DNA from: Gammaproteobacteria bacterium
GTDB taxonomy: Bacteria > Pseudomonadota > Gammaproteobacteria > S144-34
Direction: 5' to 3'
Assembly (NCBI GenBank): GCA_015494165.1
Contig: WGBS01000228.1
Span: 1-24,578, forward strand
Length of the DNA stretch: 24,578 bases
Below, piece by piece: positions 15,003 through 23,403 of the stretch. Positions within the stretch are counted from its first letter, which is position 1; every line of letters starts with the position of its first letter. The notes beneath the pieces were generated by a model. The model did not search any database, was not told the DNA's origin, and saw nothing but the letters and a program-made list of their open reading frames with translations. The translations under genes and the position numbers were made by a program.

Positions 15003-16709
15003 ATGAAGCCAGGATCCGATTTCGTCCGTCCGCTGGCGGCCCTCGCGGCCGCCGCGCTCGCCCTCGGCGGCTGCGCCGCGCTGCGCGGCGGCACGCCGCC
15101 GGCGCCCGCGCCCGAGGCCGCCGCCGAGCCGGCCCAGCCGGCCGACCCCGTCATGTACCACGTGCTGGTCGGGGAGATCGCCGGCCAGCGCGACGCCCTC
15201 GACGTGGCGGTGGAGCATTACCTGGAGGCCGCGCGGCGCTCGCGCAGCCCGGCCGTGGCGGCGCGCGCGGCGCGCATCGCCATCTACGCGCGCCGCCAGG
15301 CGGAGGCCATCGAGGCGGCCGAGCGCTGGGTGGCGCTGGCCCCGGACGACCTCGACGCGCGCCAGACCCTCGCCATCCTCTACGTGCGCGCGGGCCGCAC
15401 CGACGAGGCGCTGGTGCAGCTGCGCCGCGTGCTCGCCGCGGGCGGCGAGGGCGCCTTCGACACCGTCGCCGCGGTCCTCGCGCGCGAGAAGGACCGCGCG
15501 CGGGCGCTGGACGTGATGGACCGGCTGCGGCACGAGGCCGCCGGCCGCCCGCAGGCGCATCTCGCCTATGCGCGCCTGGCGATCCACGCGGGCCGGCCGG
15601 AGGCCGTCCTCGGCGCCACGGCCGAGGCGCTGCGCCTGCGTCCGGGCTGGGTGCAGGCGCTGCTGGTGCGCGCCCGCGCCCTGGTGCTGCTCGACCGCCG
15701 CGACGAGGCGCTCGCCGAGCTGGCGGCGGCCGTGCGCGAGCGGCCCAGGGACTGGCGCCTGGGCCTCGCCCATGCGCGCATGCTGGTCGAGGCGCGGCGC
15801 TTCGACGAGGCGCGCGCGGCCTTCCGGCGCCTCGACGCCCTGCGCCCGGACCAGCCGGACGTGCTGCACGCCCTCGGGCTGCTCGCCATCGAGGCGCGCG
15901 ACTGGGAGGCGGCGCGCCGCAACCTCGAGCGGCTCTACGCCCTCGGCAAGCGCACGGACGAGGCCGCCTATTTCCTGGGCAGCATCGCCGAGACGCGCAA
16001 GCGCTACGAGGAGGCGCTGCGCTGGTTCGGCCGCGTGCAGCGCGGCGAGTACCGCCTCGACGCGCGCGTGCGCATCGCCCGCGTGCGCGCGCGCATGGGC
16101 GACGTCGACGGCGCGCGCGCGCTGCTCAAGGCCCTGCGGCTGCGCAATCCCGCGCTCACCGTGCGCCTGTTCCTCGCCGAGGGCGAGATCCTCTCCGACG
16201 TCGGCCGCCACGCCGAGGCGCTGGCGCTCTACACGCGCGCCCTCGAGCGCCTGCCGGACAACGCCGAGCTCCTCTACGCGCGCGCCCTGGTGGCCGAGAA
16301 GCTCGACCGCCTGGACATGGTGGAGGCCGACCTCCGGCGCATCCTGGCGAAGGATCCGGACAACGTCCATGCCCTCAACGCCCTCGGCTACACGCTCGCC
16401 GACCGCACCGACCGCTACCAGGAGGCGCTCGGCTACATCCGGCGCGCGCTCGAGCTGCGGCCGGACAACCCGGCCATCATCGACAGCATGGGCTGGGTGC
16501 AGTACCGCCTCGGCAACCACGAGCGCGCGCTCGAGTACCTGCGCCGCGCCTATGAGCTCTCGCAGGATCCGGAGATCGCCGCCCACCTGGGCGAGGTGCT
16601 GTGGGTGATGGGCGACCGGCCCGGCGCGCGCAAGGTGTGGGAGAGCGCCCTGCGCGAGGCGCCCGAGAACGAGGTGCTCAAGCGCGTGCTCGAGCGCTTC
16701 CTGCGGTGA
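15003..16709 (+). CDS. TPR-repeat outer-membrane lipoprotein, LbcA-like
   Basis: A 568-residue lipoprotein made of tetratricopeptide repeats. The signal peptide ends in the lipobox LGGC (C24 lipidated); TPR helices then fill about residues 45-565. Recognisable repeats include AHLAYARLAIHAGRPEAVL, ALGLLAIEARDWEAARRNL, AEALALYTRALERLPDNAEL and QEALGYIRRALELRPDNPAI. The C-terminal IIDSMGWVQYRLGNHERALE signature is typical of this family. It holds the same position as P. aeruginosa PA4667 (LbcA), between hemA and lolB. LbcA binds the CtpA protease and promotes degradation of peptidoglycan hydrolases. Orthology is inferred from synteny and architecture. The stop overlaps the lolB GTG. Confidence 0.9.
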   Translation: MKPGSDFVRPLAALAAAALALGGCAALRGGTPPAPAPEAAAEPAQPADPVMYHVLVGEIAGQRDALDVAVEHYLEAARRSRSPAVAARAARIAIYARRQAEAIEAAERWVALAPDDLDARQTLAILYVRAGRTDEALVQLRRVLAAGGEGAFDTVAAVLAREKDRARALDVMDRLRHEAAGRPQAHLAYARLAIHAGRPEAVLGATAEALRLRPGWVQALLVRARALVLLDRRDEALAELAAAVRERPRDWRLGLAHARMLVEARRFDEARAAFRRLDALRPDQPDVLHALGLLAIEARDWEAARRNLERLYALGKRTDEAAYFLGSIAETRKRYEEALRWFGRVQRGEYRLDARVRIARVRARMGDVDGARALLKALRLRNPALTVRLFLAEGEILSDVGRHAEALALYTRALERLPDNAELLYARALVAEKLDRLDMVEADLRRILAKDPDNVHALNALGYTLADRTDRYQEALGYIRRALELRPDNPAIIDSMGWVQYRLGNHERALEYLRRAYELSQDPEIAAHLGEVLWVMGDRPGARKVWESALREAPENEVLKRVLERFLR

Positions 16710-17308
16710 GCGCCCGCGCCCTCGCCGCCCTCGCGGCCGCCGCGCTGATGACGGGTTGCGCCGCGCTGCCGCCCGCACCCGCCGGCGGCTGGGAGGCCTA
16801 CCGGGCCCGCGCGGCGGCGCTGCGCGCCTGGACGCTGGAGGGCCGCGTGGCCGTGCGCCGCGGCGCGGAGGGCTGGAGCGCGCGCCTTCGCTGGCGCGAG
16901 ACGCCCGCGGGCTGGACGCTGGAGCTGCGTGACCCGCTCGGCCGCCGCGCGCTCAGGCTGCGTGCCGACGGCGAAGGCGCGCTGCTCGAGGCCGGCGGGC
17001 GGCGCGAATGGGCGCCGGATGCGGGCGCGCTGCTCGCGCATCACGCCGGGCTCCCGGTGCCGGTGGCGGCGCTCGCCTGGTGGGTGCGGGGCCTGCCGGC
17101 CCCGGGCGCGCGCCACGAGCTCGCGCTCGGTCCCGGCGGGCGGCCGGCGCGGCTCGCGCAGCAGGGCTGGACCGTGCGCTACCTCGCCTACGCCGAGCCC
17201 GCTCCCGGGCTGGTGCTGCCGCGCCGGCTCGAGCTCGAGCGCGGCGCGCTGCGGGTGCGGCTCGTGGTCGACCGCTGGCTCCCGGAGGAGGGCGCGAGGA
17301 CCGGATGA
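16706..17308 (+). CDS. lolB: LolB, outer-membrane lipoprotein receptor
   Basis: LolB accepts lipoproteins from the periplasmic carrier LolA and inserts them into the outer membrane; it is itself a lipoprotein. The 200-residue protein has a short signal with lipobox LMTGC (C18). LRAWTLEGRVAVRRGAEGWSA, RWRETPAGWTLELRDPLG and a hydrophobic loop VAALAWWVRGLPAPG follow, the usual order in LolB. The GTG start overlaps the upstream stop (GTGA) and the TGA stop overlaps the ispE ATG (ATGA), so the three genes are translationally coupled. The similarity is moderate, as usual for LolB, but position between the TPR lipoprotein and ispE makes the call firm. Confidence 0.93.
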   Translation: MSARALAALAAAALMTGCAALPPAPAGGWEAYRARAAALRAWTLEGRVAVRRGAEGWSARLRWRETPAGWTLELRDPLGRRALRLRADGEGALLEAGGRREWAPDAGALLAHHAGLPVPVAALAWWVRGLPAPGARHELALGPGGRPARLAQQGWTVRYLAYAEPAPGLVLPRRLELERGALRVRLVVDRWLPEEGARTG

Positions 17309-18150
17309 GCGCGCGCGGGGAGCCCTGGCCGGCGCCGGCCAAGCTCAACCTCTTCCTGCACGTCGTGGGCCGGCGGGCCGACGGCTACCACCTGCTCCAG
17401 ACCGCCTTCCAGCTCGTCGACCTCTGCGACCGGCTCTGGATCGAGCCCACCCGGGCACGGGCCATCCGCCGTCCCTTGGGGCCGGCCGGGGTGCCCGAGG
17501 AGTCCGACCTCGCGGTGCGCGCCGCCCGGCTGCTGCAGCGGCGCGCGGGCGTGCGCCGCGGCGCCGAGATCCGCATCGAGAAGCGCATCCCCGCGGGCGG
17601 CGGCCTCGGGGGCGCGAGCTCGGATGCGGCCACCGTGCTGGTGGCCCTCGACCGGCTGTGGGGCCTGGACATGGGGACCGAGGCGCTGGCAGCCCTGGGC
17701 GCCGAGCTCGGCGCCGACGTGCCCGTCTTCGTGCGCGGCGAGAGCGCCTGGGGCGAGGGCGTGGGCGAGCGGCTCGCGCCGCTCGGGCTCGCCGGGCGCT
17801 GGTACGCCATCGTGACCCCGCCCGTAAGTGTCTCGACGGCCGAGGTTTTCGCCGACGCTGCGTTGACACGCGACTGCCCCCCGATCACAATATCCGACTT
17901 CCTCGCCGGAGGGGGGCGCAACGTCTGCGAGCCCGTCGTGCGGCGGCGCTGGCCGGTGGTGGGCGAGGCCCTCGACTGGCTCGGCCGGCGCGGCGCGGCG
18001 CGCCTGACGGGGACCGGGGCCTCGGTCTTCGCCGCCTATCCCGACGAGGCCGGCGCGCGGGCCGCCCTCGTGGGGCTGCCGCCGGGCTGGCGCGGTTTCG
18101 TCGCCCGCGGGCTCGCGCGCTCGCCCCTGCGCCACCGCGCCCGGGGCTGA
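17305..18150 (+). CDS. ispE: IspE, 4-diphosphocytidyl-2-C-methyl-D-erythritol kinase
   Basis: IspE is the GHMP kinase that phosphorylates CDP-methylerythritol in the non-mevalonate isoprenoid pathway. The 281-residue protein shows WPAPAKLNLFLHVVGRRADG with the substrate Lys K13. The ATP loop PAGGGLGGASSDAA is at 96-109, the catalytic Asp D138 in LGADVPVF, and LTGTGASVFAAY is near the C-terminus. The ATG overlaps the lolB stop. Around 17820-17930 the base composition dips and contains a strong -35/-10 pair, suggesting that a promoter for the downstream tRNA and prs is embedded in the gene. Confidence 0.97.
   Translation: MSARGEPWPAPAKLNLFLHVVGRRADGYHLLQTAFQLVDLCDRLWIEPTRARAIRRPLGPAGVPEESDLAVRAARLLQRRAGVRRGAEIRIEKRIPAGGGLGGASSDAATVLVALDRLWGLDMGTEALAALGAELGADVPVFVRGESAWGEGVGERLAPLGLAGRWYAIVTPPVSVSTAEVFADAALTRDCPPITISDFLAGGGRNVCEPVVRRRWPVVGEALDWLGRRGAARLTGTGASVFAAYPDEAGARAALVGLPPGWRGFVARGLARSPLRHRARG
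17863..17891 (+). promoter_or_regulatory. Candidate intragenic promoter within ispE (for tRNA-Gln/prs)
   Basis: A perfect TTGACA (17863-17868) is followed after 17 bp by CACAAT (17886-17891, 4 of 6 matches). It points toward tRNA-Gln and prs about 285 bp downstream. E. coli prs is also transcribed from far upstream within the ispE region, which makes this plausible. Confidence 0.4.
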
Positions 18151-18175
18151 GCGCCACGCGGCGGGCGCCCACCGC

Positions 18176-18250
18176 TGGGGCGTCGCCAAGCGGTAAGGCA
18201 CCGGGTTTTGGTCCCGGCATTCGCAGGTTCGAATCCTGCCGCCCCAGCCA
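18176..18250 (+). tRNA. tRNA-Gln (anticodon TTG)
   Basis: Acceptor TGGGGCG pairs with CGCCCCA (18240-18246), discriminator G, and CCA is encoded (18248-18250). The anticodon arm is CCGGG-TTTTGGT-CCCGG with anticodon TTG, and the T arm carries GGTTCGAATCC. The length is 75 nt. It lies between ispE and prs, as in Pseudomonas. Confidence 0.97.
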
Positions 18251-18347
18251 TTGGCACGGAAGGCGGGGAGGGGCAGGCATCGTGGTCTTGGGGTCGGACG
18301 AGGGCACGCCGGTGCTACGGTCTCGGGCGCCGCTCAGGGGGGAACGC

Positions 18348-19301
18348 GTGGCCGACAGGCGCATGATGGTGTTCGCGGGCAACGCGAACCCCCAGCTCGC
18401 GCAGGACATCGCCAGCTACCTGAACCTCCCGCTCGGCAAGGCCGTGGTCGGCCGCTTCAGCGACGGCGAGGTCATGGTCGAGATCATGGAGCACGTCCGC
18501 GGCAAGGACGTGTTCATCGTCCAGCCCACCTGCGCCCCGACCAACGACTACCTCATGGAGCTGCTGGTGATGGTGGACGCCATCCGCCGCTCCTCCGCCG
18601 CGCGCATCACCACGGTCATCCCCTACTTCGGCTACTCGCGCCAGGACCGCCGTCCGCGCTCGGCGCGCGTGCCCATCTCGGCCAAGCTGGTCGCCAACAT
18701 GATCCAGAGCGCGGGCGTGGACCGCGTGCTGACGGTGGACCTGCACGCCGACCAGATCCAGGGCTTCTTCGACATCCCCGTGGACAACGTCTACGCCTCG
18801 CCCATCCTGCTCGGCGACATCTGGCGCCAGAAGTACGAGGACCTGATCGTGGTCTCGCCGGACGTGGGGGGCGTGGTGCGCGCGCGCGCGCTCGCCAAGC
18901 GCCTCGACGACGCCGAGCTCGCCATCATCGACAAGCGCCGCCCGCGCCCCAACGAGGCCAAGGTGATGCACATCATCGGCGAGGTCGAGGGGCGCACCTG
19001 CATCGTGATCGACGACCTCGTCGACACCGCCGGCACCCTGTGCGAGGCGGCGCGCGCGCTCAAGGAGCACGGCGCCCGGCGCGTGGTGGCCTACTGCACG
19101 CACCCGGTGCTCTCGGGCCCGGCCGTGGCCAACATCGAGAACTCCGTCCTCGACGAGCTGGTGGTGACCGACACCATTCCGCTGCGGCCCGAGGCCAGGG
19201 CGTGCAAGCGCATCCGCCAGCTCTCGGTGGCCGAGATGCTGGCCGAGACCATGTACCGCATCCACACCGAGGAGTCCGTGAGCTCCCTGTTCGTGGACTG
19301 A
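18348..19301 (+). CDS. prs: Ribose-phosphate pyrophosphokinase (PRPP synthetase)
   Basis: Prs transfers pyrophosphate from ATP to ribose-5-phosphate to make PRPP for purine, pyrimidine, NAD, His and Trp synthesis. The 317-residue protein shows MMVFAGNANPQLAQDIA, GRFSDGEVMVEI and PYFGYSRQDRRPRSARVPI. The signature DLHADQIQGFFDIPVDN is near 131-147 and the PRPP loop VIDDLVDTAGTL is intact; it ends EESVSSLF. GTG at 18348 was chosen for GGGGGGAA just upstream; the ATG pair at 18363/18366 gives a protein 5 or 6 residues shorter and is an alternative. Confidence 0.98.
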   Translation: MADRRMMVFAGNANPQLAQDIASYLNLPLGKAVVGRFSDGEVMVEIMEHVRGKDVFIVQPTCAPTNDYLMELLVMVDAIRRSSAARITTVIPYFGYSRQDRRPRSARVPISAKLVANMIQSAGVDRVLTVDLHADQIQGFFDIPVDNVYASPILLGDIWRQKYEDLIVVSPDVGGVVRARALAKRLDDAELAIIDKRRPRPNEAKVMHIIGEVEGRTCIVIDDLVDTAGTLCEAARALKEHGARRVVAYCTHPVLSGPAVANIENSVLDELVVTDTIPLRPEARACKRIRQLSVAEMLAETMYRIHTEESVSSLFVD

Positions 19302-19314
19302 GGCTTTCGTGGCC

Positions 19315-19372
19315 GCCCGCCGCGCCCTGGTCGCGGGGCGCGGCGGGCACTGGAAGGCGGCCATGGGCCGCC
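19315..19372 (+). promoter_or_regulatory. Two tandem hairpins in the rplY leader
   Basis: GCCCGCCGCGCCC (19315-19327) pairs perfectly over 13 bp with GGGCGCGGCGGGC (19336-19348) around an 8-nt loop. GGCGGCC-ATG-GGCCGCC (19356-19372) forms a second 7-bp stem just 8 nt before the AAGGAG of rplY. No T-tract follows either, so termination is unlikely. Translational control of rplY by its own product L25 is known in E. coli, and these stems are candidates for such an element. Confidence 0.55.
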
Positions 19373-19392
19373 GCGACCTGAAGGAGAGAGCG

Positions 19393-20040
19393 ATGACGAC
19401 GACCTTCGAGCTGAAGGCCGAGCCGCGCAGCGACGTGGGGAAAGGTGCGAGCCGCCGCCTGCGTCGTGCCGGCAAGGTGCCCGCCATCGTCTACGGCGCG
19501 CACCGCGACCCCGAGCCCATCGTGGTGGACGAGCACGAGCTGGCGCGCCAGCTCGAGCACGAGGCCTTCTACTCCCACGTCCTCGTGCTGCGCTTCGCCG
19601 ACGGCCGCGAGGAGCGCGTGGTCCTCAAGGACATCCAGCGCCACCCGTGGAAGCCGCGCGTGCTGCACCTCGACTTCCAGCGCGTGAGCGAGACCGAGGC
19701 CATCCGCATGCACGTGCCGCTGCACTTCGTCGGCGAGGACGTCGCCCCCGGCGTCAAGCAGGGCGGGCTGCTGACCCACGAGCTCATCGAGGTCGAGGTC
19801 GAGTGCCTGCCCAAGGACCTGCCGGAGTACATCGAGGTGGACGTCTCCGGCCTCGGCCTGGGCGATGCGCTGCATCTCTCGGACCTCAAGCTGCCCGAGG
19901 GCGTGCGGCTGGTGGAGCTCATGCGCGGGCCCGAGCACGACGTCGCCGTGGTCTCCATCCACGCCCGCCGCGGCGCCGCCGAGGAGGGCGAGGAGGCCGG
20001 CGGCGAGGCCGCCGAGGGCGGCGAGGGCGAGGCCGCCTGA
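19393..20040 (+). CDS. rplY: Ribosomal protein bL25 (long CTC/TL5 form)
   Basis: bL25 binds 5S rRNA in the large subunit. This is the two-domain CTC/TL5 form (215 residues) rather than the short E. coli type. The 5S-binding domain is about 1-95 (FELKAEPRSDVGKGASRRLR, then VPAIVYGAHRDPEPI and VVLKDIQRHPWKPRVLHLDF). The C-terminal beta domain is about 96-190 (VPLHFVGEDVAPGVKQGG, CLPKDLPEYIEVDVSGL). An acidic Gly/Glu tail (EEGEEAGGEAAEGG) follows. The ATG at 19393 has AAGGAG 6 nt upstream; a longer open frame covers the leader hairpins and has no family match. Confidence 0.97.
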   Translation: MTTTFELKAEPRSDVGKGASRRLRRAGKVPAIVYGAHRDPEPIVVDEHELARQLEHEAFYSHVLVLRFADGREERVVLKDIQRHPWKPRVLHLDFQRVSETEAIRMHVPLHFVGEDVAPGVKQGGLLTHELIEVEVECLPKDLPEYIEVDVSGLGLGDALHLSDLKLPEGVRLVELMRGPEHDVAVVSIHARRGAAEEGEEAGGEAAEGGEGEAA

Positions 20041-20051
20041 CGCCCGCGCGC

Positions 20052-20657
20052 GTGACCGCTGGCGCGGCGGGCATCGGCCTCGTGGCGGGGCTCGGCAACC
20101 CCGGCCCGCGCTACGAGGGCACCCGCCACAACGCGGGCTTCTGGTTCGTGGAGGCGCTCGCGCGGCGCGCGGGTGCGGCGCTGCGCGAGGAGCCGCGCTT
20201 CCGCGCGCGCCTCGCGCGCGCCGAGGTCCACGGCCGCGACCTCCGCCTGCTCGAGCCGCTCACCTACATGAACCACAGCGGCGAGGCCGTGGCCGCCGTG
20301 GCGCGCTTCTACCGCTACCCGCCGGAGGCGATCCTCGTCGCCCACGACGACCTCGACCTCCCGCCGGGAGCCGTGCGGCTCAAGCGCGGTGGCGGCCACG
20401 GCGGCCACAACGGCCTGCGCGACGTCATCGCCCGCCTCGGCAGCCGTGACTTCTTCCGGCTGCGGCTCGGCATCGGCCATCCGGGGCCGGGCGCCGACGT
20501 CGTCGGCTACGTCCTCAGCCGGCCGCCGGCCGCCGAGCGCGCCGCCATCGAGGCGGCCATCGAGGCCGCCCTCGAGGCGCTGCCCGACATCCTCTCGGGC
20601 GAGCCGCGGCGCCTCGACCGCGCCATGAGCCGCCTGCACCGCCTGCCCCAGACGTGA
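20052..20657 (+). CDS. pth: Peptidyl-tRNA hydrolase
   Basis: Pth cleaves peptidyl-tRNAs that drop off the ribosome, recycling tRNA. The 201-residue protein has the catalytic set in place: N16 in VAGLGNPGPRYEGT, H26 in TRHNAGFWFV, D99 in VAHDDLDLPPG, and the Asn of GGHGGHNGLRD. LLEPLTYMNHSGEAV and RLRLGIGHPG match family motifs. GTG at 20052, 11 nt after the rplY stop, gives 8-10 residues before the first strand; there is no obvious ribosome site, so coupling to rplY is likely. In relatives ychF follows directly; here another gene intervenes. Confidence 0.97.
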   Translation: MTAGAAGIGLVAGLGNPGPRYEGTRHNAGFWFVEALARRAGAALREEPRFRARLARAEVHGRDLRLLEPLTYMNHSGEAVAAVARFYRYPPEAILVAHDDLDLPPGAVRLKRGGGHGGHNGLRDVIARLGSRDFFRLRLGIGHPGPGADVVGYVLSRPPAAERAAIEAAIEAALEALPDILSGEPRRLDRAMSRLHRLPQT

Positions 20658-20670
20658 CCGGCGGCCGCGG

Positions 20671-20736
20671 ATTTTAGCCTTCCCAGGAGGCTAAATGTGC
20701 CGTATTTTAGCCTCCTGAGAAGGCTGGAGCCTGCCG
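20671..20736 (+). promoter_or_regulatory. Tandem 33-bp palindromic repeats upstream of the AAA ATPase gene
   Basis: Two imperfect direct repeats, each starting ATTTTAGCCT (20671 and 20704), lie head to tail up to the GTG start. Unit 1 holds the perfect inverted repeat TTTAGCCT (20673-20680) / AGGCTAAA (20688-20695). Unit 2 holds AGCCT (20709-20713) / AGGCT (20721-20725). Both end in TGCCG. They are the most AT-rich spot in the region. A weak promoter (TTCCCA, 17 bp, TATTTT at 20703-20708) would sit across them. They look like paired operators, possibly autoregulatory. Confidence 0.6.
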
Positions 20737-22044
20737 GTGCACGAGATCTTCGAGCGCCTGATCGCGGACTTCCACGAGCGGCCGCTGCCGCGGCTGACGC
20801 GCCGCGACGTGCGCCTGCCCGCGCTGCGGGGCAAGGTCGACGCCGTGGTCGGGATGCGCCGCACCGGCAAGACCTCGCTGCTGCTGGCCCGTGCCGCGGA
20901 GCTGCATGAGGCCGGCGTTCCCCGCGAAGGCGTGCTGTACGTCAACTTCGATGACGAGCGGCTGCTGCCGCTGGAGGCGCGCGAGCTCGACGCGCTCGTC
21001 GAGACCTACTACCGGCTCTATCCCGCCCGCCGCGCTGCGCTCTCCTACCTCATGCTCGACGAGATCCAGAACGTCCCGGGCTGGGAGCGCTGGATCCGTC
21101 GCCTGCTCGACACCGAGGCGGTGCAGGTCGCCGTCACGGGCTCCTCGGCCCGGCTGCTCGGGCGCGAGATCGCCACGAGCCTGCGCGGCCGCGCCCTCAC
21201 CACCGAGGTCTATCCCTTCAGCTTCCGCGAGGCCCTGCGCCACCGCGGCATGGAGCCCGCCAGGCCGCCGCCCTACGGCGGGCGCACGCGCTCACGCCTC
21301 GACCGCGCCCTGCGCGAGCACCTGGTGGAGGGGGGCTTCCCCGAGGTGCAGGGGCTGGATCCGGCGCTGCGGGTGCGCGTGCTCCAGGAGTACGTGGACG
21401 TCGCCGTCCTGCGCGACGTGGCCGAGCGGCACCGGGTCAGCAACCTCCCCGCGCTGCGGGCCCTCCTGCGCCAGGCGCTCGCGCACCCGGCGGGCGAGCT
21501 CAGCATCACGCGCCTGCACCGCGAGCTCAGGAGCCAGGGCCTGGCCGCCTCCCGCGACACGCTTCATGAGTACTTCGCCTATCTCGAGGACGCGTACCTG
21601 CTGAACGGGGTGAGGCTGTGGACCCGCTCCGAGCGCGCGCGCCGCGTCAACCCGCGCAAGGTCTACCCCGTTGACACGGGCCTCGCGCTCGCCCACGCGC
21701 GCCGCCTCGATCCGGACTGGGGGCGGCTGCTCGAGAGCTGGGTCTTCCTCGAGCTGCGGCGCCGCGGCTACGCGATCGGCTACTATCGCACGCGCTCCGG
21801 CCGCGAGGTGGACTTCGTCGCCGAGCACCCGGCGGGCGGCAGGCGCCTCGTGCAGGCCGCCTGGACCCTCGAGGGCGAGGGCACGCGCGCGCGCGAGCTC
21901 GAGGCAGCGGTCGAAGCGATGCGCGAGCTGCGGCTGCGCGAGGGCGAGGTCGTGACCTGGGTCGAGGAGGAGACGGTGGAGGCCGGCAGGGGCCGGCGCA
22001 TCCGCGTCGTGCCCGCCGCCCGCTGGGCGCTGGAGCTGGACTGA
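20737..22044 (+). CDS. AAA_14/DUF4143 ATP-binding protein
   Basis: A 435-residue protein of the common but poorly understood AAA_14-DUF4143 family. The ATPase half has Walker A GMRRTGKT (39-46), Walker B YLMLDEIQ (about 104-111) and the sensor-like VAVTGSSARLL (131-141). FREALRHRG follows, then LREHLVEGGFPEVQ. A winged-helix/DUF4143 half has SRDTLHEYFAYLEDAYLLNGV. The C-terminus holds the nuclease-like ESWVFLELRRRGYAI and SGREVDFVAE, but the third motif reads LVQAAW, lacking the usual Lys, so the PD-(D/E)XK-like core is probably inactive. GTG at 20737 follows tandem palindromes, with GGAG at 9-10 nt. It interrupts the conserved pth-ychF order and ends 14 nt before ychF, so it is probably an acquired gene now co-transcribed with ychF. 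Confidence 0.9.
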   Translation: MHEIFERLIADFHERPLPRLTRRDVRLPALRGKVDAVVGMRRTGKTSLLLARAAELHEAGVPREGVLYVNFDDERLLPLEARELDALVETYYRLYPARRAALSYLMLDEIQNVPGWERWIRRLLDTEAVQVAVTGSSARLLGREIATSLRGRALTTEVYPFSFREALRHRGMEPARPPPYGGRTRSRLDRALREHLVEGGFPEVQGLDPALRVRVLQEYVDVAVLRDVAERHRVSNLPALRALLRQALAHPAGELSITRLHRELRSQGLAASRDTLHEYFAYLEDAYLLNGVRLWTRSERARRVNPRKVYPVDTGLALAHARRLDPDWGRLLESWVFLELRRRGYAIGYYRTRSGREVDFVAEHPAGGRRLVQAAWTLEGEGTRARELEAAVEAMRELRLREGEVVTWVEEETVEAGRGRRIRVVPAARWALELD

Positions 22045-22058
22045 GGCGAGGAGGGGCG

Positions 22059-23150
<1,092 letters not shown>

Positions 23151-23152
23151 GC

Positions 23153-23180
23153 GGGTGACGGGTGACGGGTGACGGGTGAC
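23153..23180 (+). repeat. Four GGGTGAC heptads directly after ychF
   Basis: GGGTGAC is repeated four times in tandem, beginning 2 nt after the ychF stop codon. Four GGG tracts with 4-nt loops satisfy the simplest G-quadruplex rule. It is the same period and consensus as the 12-unit array after hslO. Confidence 0.9.
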
Positions 23181-23275
23181 GGGAAGATCGAAAGGCTGCG
23201 CCCGAAGGGCGCACCGGCCCTCGCTTCCCGATCCTCGTCTCCCGCCACTCTCGATGGCGGGCTTCCAGCCCCTCC
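23181..23275 (-). repeat. REP-like composite element, copy 3 (inverted)
   Basis: Read on the minus strand, GGGGCTGGAAGCCC is followed by GGGAGACGAGGATCGGGA, GCGAGGGCCGGTGC, the hairpin TGCGCCC-TTC-GGGCGCA (23197-23213) and CAGCCTTTCGATCTTCCCG. This is the same order of modules as copy 1 (8114-8217). The stem differs from copies 1 and 2 by a compensatory C-G for G-C change, so pairing is kept. Confidence 0.75.
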
Positions 23276-23295
23276 CGCTTCGCGGGAGCGCACGG

Positions 23296-23317
23296 GAGAC
23301 GGGTTGGAACCCGTCTC
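23296..23317. repeat. Perfect 10-bp inverted repeat (GAGACGGGTT / AACCCGTCTC)
   Basis: GAGACGGGTT and AACCCGTCTC are separated by GG. It lies in the same gene-free stretch (23151-23403) and reuses the GGGAGACGGGTT motif of the heptad arrays in inverted form. No T-tract follows. Confidence 0.7.
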
Positions 23318-23355
23318 GCGCCGCTGGCGCCGCGGGCGGCCGCGGCGCCCGCGCC

Positions 23356-23384
23356 TTGCCGGGGCTGCGGGGCTGCCGTATCCT
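23356..23384 (+). promoter_or_regulatory. Sigma-70 promoter of tRNA-Met
   Basis: TTGCCG (23356-23361), a 17-bp spacer and TATCCT (23379-23384) lie 19 bp before the tRNA. The sequence between the -10 box and the tRNA is C-rich (CCGCACCC). Spacing and position fit a stable-RNA promoter. Confidence 0.6.
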
Positions 23385-23403
23385 TCCGCACCCACCCCAC
23401 CGC

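Noticed and set aside
12360..16778. A single minus-strand frame of over 1400 codons ending at the prfA stop
   Set aside because: Only the last 362 codons are RF1. The rest runs antisense or out of frame through hemA and the TPR gene, and prfA has its own GTG overlapping the hemA stop.
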